Positions 57,973 through 64,000 of a DNA stretch of 64,000 bases are shown here, one piece after another; position 1 is the stretch's first letter, and each line of letters starts with the position of its first letter. A program made the position numbers and the translations under genes. The stretch lies in contig NZ_JAERQE010000008.1 in NCBI RefSeq assembly GCF_016734765.1, positions 62,001 to 126,000 on the forward strand. The letters run 5' to 3'. A model generated the notes under the pieces. The model was given only the letters and a program-made list of their open reading frames with translations, was not told the origin of the DNA and did not search any database. This DNA is from Microvirga soli. GTDB taxonomy: Bacteria > Pseudomonadota > Alphaproteobacteria > Rhizobiales > Beijerinckiaceae.

Positions 57973-59334
57973 ATGCACGACATCCGTTCCATCCGCGAGA
58001 ATCCCGCGGCTTTCGATCAAGGCCTCCGGAACCGGGGCATGGAGCCTCTATCCGAGCGCCTGATCACCCTCGACGACCAGCGCAAGAGTGCCATCTCGGC
58101 CCTGCAGGCGGCCACCGAGCGCCGCAATGCCATGTCCAAGGAGATCGGCCAGGCCAAGGCCAAGAAGGACGAGGCGCGGGCGAGTGAGCTGATGGCCGAG
58201 GTGGCCCGGATCAAGGAGACGATGCCGGACCTGGAGGAGGCCGAGCGCGTGGCCGAGAAGGCCCTGTTCGAGGCTCTCGCGGCCATTCCGAACATTCCGA
58301 AGCCGGACGTGCCGGTTGGCGCCGACGAGCATGGCAACGTGGAGCGTCACCGGGTCGGTGCGCCCCGGATGTCGAACAGCGCCAAGCAGCATTTCGAGAT
58401 CGGCGAAGCCCTTGGCCTCATGGATTTCGAGACGGCCGCGAAGCTCTCCGGCTCGCGTTTCGTCGTGCTTAAAGCGGGCCTCGCGCGCCTTGAGCGGGCG
58501 CTGGGCCAGTTCATGATCGATCTCCACACCAATGAGCACGGCTACACGGAAGTGAACCCGCCGCTGCTGGTGCGCGATGAGGCCATGTTCGGCACGGCGC
58601 AACTGCCGAAATTTGAGGACGATCAGTTCTGGGCTTTTCCGGGCAACTCGCTCGAGCAGGTCGTTGCTGCTGCCCTTGAGGGCCAGCCGCAGGACGCGAT
58701 TGCCAAGATGATCAAGGACACCCGCTACGGCATGATCCCGACCGCCGAGGTGACGCTCACCAATCTCGTGCGCGAGCAGATTCTTTCGGAGGAAGAACTC
58801 CCGCTGCGCTTCACCGCGCTCACCCCGAGCTTCCGCGCAGAGGCGGGCTCCGCCGGTCGCGACACGCGCGGCATGATCCGTCAGCACCAGTTCGTGAAAT
58901 GCGAACTCGTCTCGATCACCACGCCGGAGACCTCGGCCGACGAGCATGAGCGCATGCTCACCAGCGCCGAGAACGTGCTGAAGAAGCTGGAGCTTCCGTT
59001 CCGCACCATGACGCTCTGCACCGGCGACATGGGCTTCTCCTCGACCAAGACCTACGACATTGAGGTCTGGCTGCCGGGGCAGGGGGCTTACCGCGAGATT
59101 TCGAGCTGCTCGGTCTGCTCGGATTTCCAGGCTCGCCGCATGAATGCCCGCTACCGCGCCGCCGGTGAAAAGCAGCCTCGGTTCGTGCACACGCTGAACG
59201 GCTCGGGGCTGGCGGTCGGTCGCACGCTCGTGGCCGTGCTGGAGAACTACCAGAACGAGGACGGCAGCGTCACGATCCCGTCCGTGCTGCAGCCCTATAT
59301 GGGCGGTGTCACCCGCATCGAGCGTCAGGCTTAA
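57973..59334 (+). CDS. serS: Serine-tRNA ligase
   Basis: 453 residues. N-terminal coiled-coil arm ([20 protein letters not shown] ...) that binds the long tRNA arm. Class II motif 2 is [20 protein letters not shown], motif 3 [23 protein letters not shown] 57973 ([18 protein letters not shown]) is the family start; the longer frame upstream is in the tatC shadow. Confidence 0.97.
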   Translation: MHDIRSIRENPAAFDQGLRNRGMEPLSERLITLDDQRKSAISALQAATERRNAMSKEIGQAKAKKDEARASELMAEVARIKETMPDLEEAERVAEKALFEALAAIPNIPKPDVPVGADEHGNVERHRVGAPRMSNSAKQHFEIGEALGLMDFETAAKLSGSRFVVLKAGLARLERALGQFMIDLHTNEHGYTEVNPPLLVRDEAMFGTAQLPKFEDDQFWAFPGNSLEQVVAAALEGQPQDAIAKMIKDTRYGMIPTAEVTLTNLVREQILSEEELPLRFTALTPSFRAEAGSAGRDTRGMIRQHQFVKCELVSITTPETSADEHERMLTSAENVLKKLELPFRTMTLCTGDMGFSSTKTYDIEVWLPGQGAYREISSCSVCSDFQARRMNARYRAAGEKQPRFVHTLNGSGLAVGRTLVAVLENYQNEDGSVTIPSVLQPYMGGVTRIERQA

Positions 59335-59337
59335 AGC

Positions 59338-60099
59338 ATGCGCATTCTCTGCACCAACGATGACGGCATTCATGCTCCAGGGTTGAAGACCCTGGAAGCC
59401 ATTGCCCGCGAGCTATCGGACGATGTCTGGGTCGTCGCGCCCGAGACGGATCAGAGCGGTGTTGCCCACTCGCTCTCGCTCAACGATCCCTTGCGCCTGC
59501 GCGAAATCTCCAGCCGGCACTTCGCCGTCAGGGGCACGCCGACGGATTGCGTGATCATGGGCGTGCGCCACCTCATGCAGGATGCGAAGCCCGATCTCGT
59601 GCTCTCCGGCGTCAATCGTGGGCAGAACGTGGCCGAGGACGTGACCTATTCCGGCACTGTCGCGGGCGCCATCGAGGGCACGATCCTCGGCGTCCCATCC
59701 ATCGCGCTCTCACAGGCCTACGGCCCGACGACGCGTGATGCGCCGCGCTGGCAATGTGCCGAGCATCATGGCCCCAAGGTGGTGCGCAGGATCCTCGAGG
59801 CTGGAATCGACAAGGGCATCCTCGTCAACGTGAACTTCCCGGATTGCGAGCCGGACGAGGTCGAGGGAACAGCTCTCGTCAATCAGGGTCAGCGCACGCA
59901 GGAACTGCTGCGCCTCGACGAGCGTCGGGACGGTCGCGGCAATCCCTACTTCTGGATAGCTTTCGAGCGCCGCCCCTTCACGCCCGGCAACGGCACGGAT
60001 CTCTGGGCCATCGCCAACCGGCGCATCGCCGTGACGCCCTTGCGCATCGACATGACCGACGAGCCGACCCTGACCCGCTACGCGCAGGCCTTCGGCTGA
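59338..60099 (+). CDS. surE: 5'/3'-nucleotidase SurE
   Basis: 253 residues. The metal site is [11 protein letters not shown] (Asp-Asp) with Ser in SGVAHSLSL and Asn in [13 protein letters not shown]. It dephosphorylates nucleoside monophosphates, important in stationary phase. It starts 3 bases after serS and is in the usual surE-pcm-M23 cluster. Confidence 0.95.
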   Translation: MRILCTNDDGIHAPGLKTLEAIARELSDDVWVVAPETDQSGVAHSLSLNDPLRLREISSRHFAVRGTPTDCVIMGVRHLMQDAKPDLVLSGVNRGQNVAEDVTYSGTVAGAIEGTILGVPSIALSQAYGPTTRDAPRWQCAEHHGPKVVRRILEAGIDKGILVNVNFPDCEPDEVEGTALVNQGQRTQELLRLDERRDGRGNPYFWIAFERRPFTPGNGTDLWAIANRRIAVTPLRIDMTDEPTLTRYAQAFG

Positions 60100-60112
60100 G
60101 GATGCGGGCGTG

Positions 60113-60799
60113 ATGAACCAGGATCTGCCATACTGGCCCGAAGCGGACGATGCCCGCGACGAGCAGGCGGCGATCGGGGCAGCGTCCTTCATCCTGTCGT
60201 TGCGCGCCAAAGGCATCCGCGACACGGCGCTGCTACGCGCCATGGAACTCGTGCCGCGCGAGGTCTTCGCCCCGCGCCGCTTCACCGATCTCGCCCGCAC
60301 CGATGTCGCCCTGCCGCTGCCTTGCGGCCAGACCATGACCGGCCCTGCGACGGTGGCCGCCATGCTGCTCGCGCTGGGCGTGCAGCCCGGCCAGCGCGTG
60401 CTTGAGGTCGGCACAGGCAGCGGCTACGTGACGGCGCTTCTGGCGCGGCTCGGGGCGGAGGTAACGAGCATCGAGCGCTTCAACACCCTGGCGGCGGCGG
60501 CAGCACAGCACCTCGATATCGTCGAGGCAGGCAAGGTCCGCCTGGAAGTGGGCGACGGGCTTGCCACGCGGGTGCGGGACCGGTTCGATCGCATTCTGCT
60601 GAACGGCGCACGCCCGGAGCTTCCGGAAGCCTTGATGTCCCTCCTGGGACCCGGAGGTCGCCTCGTGGGAGCGCTGACTGTCGAGGGCATGCCGCGCCTC
60701 GTGAAGGTCGAGCGCGGTAATGAGGGAGAACTCACGCAGAGCCTTGGCGCCTCCTTGCGAATTTCGCCTCTCGTCACCGGCATTGCGGCAACTCTCTAG
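60113..60799 (+). CDS. pcm: Protein-L-isoaspartate O-methyltransferase
   Basis: 228 residues. SAM motif I is VLEVGTGSGYVTALLARLG, with the PCMT signature PCGQTMTGPATVAAMLLALG upstream. It methylates damaged isoaspartyl residues to start repair. A GTG immediately before the ATG at 60113 is possible. Thirteen bases after surE. Confidence 0.92.
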   Translation: MNQDLPYWPEADDARDEQAAIGAASFILSLRAKGIRDTALLRAMELVPREVFAPRRFTDLARTDVALPLPCGQTMTGPATVAAMLLALGVQPGQRVLEVGTGSGYVTALLARLGAEVTSIERFNTLAAAAAQHLDIVEAGKVRLEVGDGLATRVRDRFDRILLNGARPELPEALMSLLGPGGRLVGALTVEGMPRLVKVERGNEGELTQSLGASLRISPLVTGIAATL

Positions 60800-60910
60800 C
60801 GCATCGTGCGGAAAAGTGGAGCCCGGTTTTCCGCTCTCAACGATGCGCTAATCAAAGAAGGAGCATCGGATTGATCCAAAAAGTGCAAGTCCACTTTTTG
60901 GTCCGATGCT
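60797..60910. repeat. Type C paired palindrome (second copy)
   Basis: 60797-60850 has arms TAGCGCATCGT and ACGATGCGCTA around GCGGAAAAGTGG and CGGTTTTCCGC. 60862-60910 has arms AGCATCGGA and TCCGATGCT around CCAAAAAGTG and CACTTTTTGG. Same plan as the 7.9 kb copy. It overlaps the last bases of pcm (TAG stop). Confidence 0.85.
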
Positions 60911-61026
60911 CGGCCGAATCGAAATTTTTTCGACAAGGTTACGAGAAAGTGCGCACCATCAACCGTTGCTTAACCTGAACAGGCTTTTAATCGCTCCATC
61001 GAGTTGCGTTCGGTTGGGGTTGAGTG

Positions 61027-62106
61027 ATGCGTTTGCGTGTGAGTTCTGGACATTGGGCTGCGGTGTCTCGGATCGCTCTTGTGGCTTTGATCGGGAGTGC
61101 CGCTGCGGCATGCAGCACCGACAGCGCGCGGTTCGCGGAGAACCCCTTCTCCAATCCATTCGCCGCCAGCGAGCGCATGGATACCGGCGCCACGGCTTCT
61201 TCTCAGCCTCAGGCCTCTCCGTCCTACGCGGCCGCTCCGATGCCGACCGCTTCGGTCCAGGCTCAGGCCCTGCCGCCGGTGCAGGCTCAGCCCCTGTCGC
61301 AGCCCACCCGCATCGCCTCGGCTCCCGCTCCCGTCCAGCCGCGCCCCGCACCGGCCGTTCAGACTGCATCCGCCCAGCCCAAGTTCCGCCTGGTCGACAC
61401 GTCGAAGGTGCCGGCCGCCACGACACCCGTCGCTGCCGCCGAGCCCGCCCGGCGTGTTCGCCCCGGCATGACCACAACGGCGCAGGCGCCAGTGCCTGTA
61501 GCTCCGGCTCCCGCGAAGTCCGCTCCGGTGCAGGTCGCCTCGGCCACGGCTGAGCCTCTCGTCTCGGCTCCGAAGCCGCTCGTCTCCGCGCCGAAGCCGG
61601 TGGTCGAGCAGCCCAAGGTTGCGGCTCTCACCCAACCCGAGCCCGTCAAGTCCATCGCTCCTGCGCCAGTGGCGCCGGCCCCGCAGCCGGAAGCTGCCAA
61701 GGCTCCCGCACCGGAGCCCGAGGCGACCGCCAGCGTATCGGGCGACTTCCGCTGGCCCGCTCGCGGCCGCGTCATCGCCGGGTTCGGCGCCAACGGCGGC
61801 AACGAGGGCATCAACATCGCGGTTCCCGAAGGTACGCCGGTGAAGGCCACCGAGGCCGGCACCGTGACCTACGCGGGCAGCGAAGTGAAGGGCTACGGCA
61901 ATCTCGTCCTGATCAAGCACGAGAACGGCTATGTCTCGGCCTATGCCCATAACGGTTCTCTGAGCGTGAAGCGCGGCGAGCAGGTGAAGCGCGGCCAGGT
62001 GATCGCGACCTCCGGCCAGAGCGGCAACGTGACCTCGCCGCAGCTGCACTTCGAAATCCGCAAGGGTGCACAGCCTGTCGATCCGATGAAGTATCTCGGC
62101 GGCTGA
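61027..62106 (+). CDS. LytM-fold lipoprotein, NlpD/EnvC-like, catalytically degenerate
   Basis: 359 residues. N-terminal lipoprotein-like start with Cys29 (IGSAAAACSTDS). A Pro/Ala-rich region of about 200 residues carries no LysM. The C-terminal LytM domain (about 240-359) reads FGANGGNEGINIAVPEG ... YAHNGSLSVKRGEQVKRGQV ... QLHFEIRKG. The zinc His-x3-Asp is Asn-x3-Asn (61801 and 61813), and the His-x-His is Gln-x-His (62041), so it should not cleave. Degenerate LytM proteins activate amidases. surE-pcm context matches nlpD. GTG at 61024 is an alternative start. Confidence 0.85.
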   Translation: MRLRVSSGHWAAVSRIALVALIGSAAAACSTDSARFAENPFSNPFAASERMDTGATASSQPQASPSYAAAPMPTASVQAQALPPVQAQPLSQPTRIASAPAPVQPRPAPAVQTASAQPKFRLVDTSKVPAATTPVAAAEPARRVRPGMTTTAQAPVPVAPAPAKSAPVQVASATAEPLVSAPKPLVSAPKPVVEQPKVAALTQPEPVKSIAPAPVAPAPQPEAAKAPAPEPEATASVSGDFRWPARGRVIAGFGANGGNEGINIAVPEGTPVKATEAGTVTYAGSEVKGYGNLVLIKHENGYVSAYAHNGSLSVKRGEQVKRGQVIATSGQSGNVTSPQLHFEIRKGAQPVDPMKYLGG

Positions 62107-62156
62107 TCCCGCACAAAGGTTAGGTCGGCTTCGAACCTCGAAGCCGATCGAATGAA

Positions 62157-62186
62157 GGGACGGTGGGCTCAGCCACCGTCCCTTTG
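62157..62186 (+). terminator. Rho-independent terminator after the LytM protein gene
   Basis: Perfect ten-pair stem GGGACGGTGG and CCACCGTCCC with a six-base loop, then TTTG. A second hairpin (TCGGCTTCGA, TCGAAGCCGA) precedes it. Convergent with the DUF815 gene. Confidence 0.78.
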
Positions 62187-62191
62187 TCGTT

Positions 62192-63067
62192 TCAGATCGC
62201 TTTTCCCAAACGACCGGCCAGATCCTGGATGAACTGCCAGGCGGTGCGGCCAGAGCGGGCGCCGCGGGTGGTGGCCCACTCGAGGGCCTCGGCCCGGATT
62301 GCGTCGCGGTCGGCCTGCAGGCCGAGATGGTCGACATAGCCGAAGACCATGTCGAGATATTCATCCTGGCTACACTTGTGGAAGCCGAGCCAGAGGCCGA
62401 AACGGTCGGATAGCGAGACCTTTTCCTCGATGGCCTCTCCCGGATTGATGGCAGTGGAGCGCTCGTTCTCCATCATGTCGCGGGGCAGGAGGTGGCGGCG
62501 GTTGGACGTGGCGTAGAAGATCACGTTGTCCGGCCGGCCCTCGATCCCACCCTCCAGCACAGCCTTGAGCGACTTGTAGGAGGTGTCATCTGCGTCAAAA
62601 GACAGGTCGTCGCAGAACACGATGAAGCGGTGCGGATCGGCGCGCAGCAGGCCCATGAGGTCGGGCAGGGTCTCGATGTCCTCGCGATGGATCTCGATGA
62701 GCTTCAGGGGGCGGGAATCGCCGGGCCGGATATGATTGATCTCCGCATGAACCGCCTTGACCAGGGAGGACTTGCCCATGCCCCGAGCGCCCCAGAGGAG
62801 GGCATTGTTGGCCGGCAGCCCCTTGGCGAAGCGCCCGGTGTTCTCCGCCAGTTGGTCTCGCACCCGGTCGATGCCCCGTAGGAGGCTCATCTCGACCCGG
62901 TTCACCTTCGGTACAGGGGAGAGCCTGCGCCCGGCTGCGTGCCAGACGAAGGCGTCCGCAGCCGTCACATCGGCGTGAGCCGTGCCGGTGGGAGCAAGGC
63001 GCTCCAGGGCGTCGGCGATGCGGGTCAGAAGTGCCAAGGTTTCAGGAGAATTGGGGTCTGTGGGCAT
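62192..63067 (-). CDS. DUF815-family AAA ATPase
   Basis: 291 residues. Walker A is GARGMGKSSLVKA and the Walker B/sensor region is FIVFCDDLSFD with VIFYATSNRRHLLPRDMMEN, both diagnostic of DUF815. The RMLRG-like DRVRDQLAENTGRFAKGLPA region precedes. Cytosolic. Function of the family is unknown. It points toward the LytM gene and away from yajC. Confidence 0.9.
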   Translation of the reverse strand: MPTDPNSPETLALLTRIADALERLAPTGTAHADVTAADAFVWHAAGRRLSPVPKVNRVEMSLLRGIDRVRDQLAENTGRFAKGLPANNALLWGARGMGKSSLVKAVHAEINHIRPGDSRPLKLIEIHREDIETLPDLMGLLRADPHRFIVFCDDLSFDADDTSYKSLKAVLEGGIEGRPDNVIFYATSNRRHLLPRDMMENERSTAINPGEAIEEKVSLSDRFGLWLGFHKCSQDEYLDMVFGYVDHLGLQADRDAIRAEALEWATTRGARSGRTAWQFIQDLAGRLGKAI

Positions 63068-63257
63068 TTAAGGCTCGGGCCATGAGGGCGGAGAGCGACT
63101 GCTTAGCGCAAAAAGCGTCAATGGGTCCATGGAAGGAGCCTTGGGAAACGCCTCTAACTTCATTGATTTCGCGGAGTCGATGGGTATAGTCCGCCACGCT
63201 TTGTAGTCCCGTCCGGCGCGGGTAGGCCCCAACAGTGCCTGCCACGCGCCTTTATCC

Positions 63258-63602
63258 ATGGAGAGCCGCTTGTTCATTTCCCCCGCTTTCGCCCAAGGGG
63301 CTGTCGGAACTGACACGTTGAGCATGATCGGAAATTTCGTTCCGTTCATCCTCATTTTCGTCATCATGTGGTTCCTGATCATTCGGCCCCAGCAGCGCCG
63401 GGTGAAGACCCACCAGGAGATGATCAAGAACGTGCGCCGCGGCGACACCATCGTCACCTCCGGTGGTATCATCGGCAAGGTGACCAAGGTGACCGAGGAT
63501 GCGGCCGACATCGAGGTCGAGATCGCCGACGGCGTGAAGGTGAAGGTGGCCCGGGCCATGATTTCCGACGTCCGCTCCAAGAGCGAGCCGGTCAAGGCCT
63601 GA
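63258..63602 (+). CDS. yajC: Preprotein translocase subunit YajC
   Basis: About 114 residues. One span (MIGNFVPFILIFVIMWFLII) followed by RPQQRRVKTHQEMIKN and GDTIVTSGGIIGKVTKV, diagnostic. An ATG at 63258 lacks a ribosome-binding site. A TTG at 63270 (LFISPAFAQG) has GGAGAG at good spacing and gives the usual family start, so the real start may be there. Partner of SecDF. Confidence 0.94.
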   Translation: MESRLFISPAFAQGAVGTDTLSMIGNFVPFILIFVIMWFLIIRPQQRRVKTHQEMIKNVRRGDTIVTSGGIIGKVTKVTEDAADIEVEIADGVKVKVARAMISDVRSKSEPVKA

Positions 63603-63688
63603 TGGGGACGAGGCCGGCCCTCCTTGTGCGGATGGGCCGGTTCGCCGCAGCGCGCTGCGGCAAAAGAGTGTGAAAGGTTGAGCTGACG

Positions 63689-64000
63689 ATGCTGCGCTTC
63701 TCCAGATCGAAGATCATCGCCACGGTGGCGATTATTGTGATCGGCCTGCTCCTGGCGGTTCCGAGCACCATGAACCGCGAGCAGCGTCAGGCCTTCCTGA
63801 ATGCCGTCCCGAGCTGGGTGCCGTCCTGGCTCGTCCCGTCCCGCGCCATCGTTCTGGGCCTCGACCTGCAGGGTGGGTCCCACGTTCTTCTCGAGGTCGA
63901 TGCCCAGGACCTGATGCGCACGCAGGTCACGACACTGCGTGACGACGTCCGCCGCATCCTGCGCGACACCCGTGTTTCGTCCCAGAACGGCATTCAGACG
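63689..64000 (+). CDS. secD: Protein translocase subunit SecD (start only)
   Basis: The first 104 codons. One N-terminal span (IIATVAIIVIGLLLAVPSTM) and the conserved GLDLQGGSHVLLEVD segment identify SecD. The gene runs off the right end. With yajC it forms the Sec accessory unit that drives late translocation. Confidence 0.94.
   Translation, partial: MLRFSRSKIIATVAIIVIGLLLAVPSTMNREQRQAFLNAVPSWVPSWLVPSRAIVLGLDLQGGSHVLLEVDAQDLMRTQVTTLRDDVRRILRDTRVSSQNGIQT

Overview
This is a high-GC, densely packed chromosomal segment. It most likely comes from an alphaproteobacterium of the order Hyphomicrobiales (Rhizobiales), plausibly near Microvirga/Methylobacteriaceae. The evidence is the gene order (purN-purM ... 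hdaA-ppk-ppx ... rnd ... aspS; erpA/dgt-argS-SPOR-nagZ-scpAB-tatABC-serS-surE-pcm-M23 protein ... yajC-secD), the GatCAB amidotransferase with its AspRS partner, the HdaA-type DnaA regulator, and many short palindromic intergenic repeats of the kind common in this order. The genus is inference. I saw no tRNA, rRNA, CRISPR array, prophage or transposase.

Layout. 1-2281 (-): the end of a sugar ABC importer locus (binding protein, permease, start of a second permease). 2412-9520: an UPF0173 hydrolase, then gatC-gatA and gatB separated by a small membrane protein, an EamA transporter and two small unknowns. 9585-21388: accessory and stress genes (SGNH hydrolase, three GNATs here and further right, a class III nucleotide cyclase, DUF4345 protein, MFS transporter, two GSTs, ndk, a molybdopterin oxidoreductase, small secreted proteins, a cupin). 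21708-33646: backbone with purN/purM, a CDP-alcohol phosphatidyltransferase, an AI-2E/PerM-type protein, hdaA, ppk, ppx and rnd, with a 2OG-Fe(II) oxygenase, a Nudix hydrolase and an unknown secreted protein lodged between ppx and rnd.

33.7-40.9 kb, between rnd and aspS, is the most unusual part. It holds a 40-residue peptide gene with a textbook double-glycine leader and a ten-residue core. Convergent to it are a C39-peptidase ABC exporter and an HlyD-type adaptor. The exporter is split by one in-frame stop codon, and the adaptor appears to carry a one-base frameshift near its start. This looks like a small peptide-secretion (bacteriocin or signal) cassette whose export half is decaying, or is misread by two sequence errors. 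The same interval holds a possible WYL-like protein, a PhzF-family protein, a GNAT overlapped on the antisense strand by a Rap1a/Tai-type protein, clustered palindromes, and an unexplained strongly structured intergenic segment just before aspS.

40.9-64 kb is housekeeping: aspS, maeB, a large unknown secreted protein, erpA, dgt, argS, a SPOR protein, nagZ (with its start codon in a hairpin loop), scpA-scpB, an orphan FbpC-type ATPase, tatABC, serS, surE, pcm, a LytM-fold lipoprotein lacking most zinc ligands, a DUF815 ATPase, yajC and the start of secD. Together these cover aminoacylation, chromosome segregation, Tat and Sec export, and envelope remodelling. At least twelve palindromic repeat elements of four or more sequence types fill the intergenic gaps.
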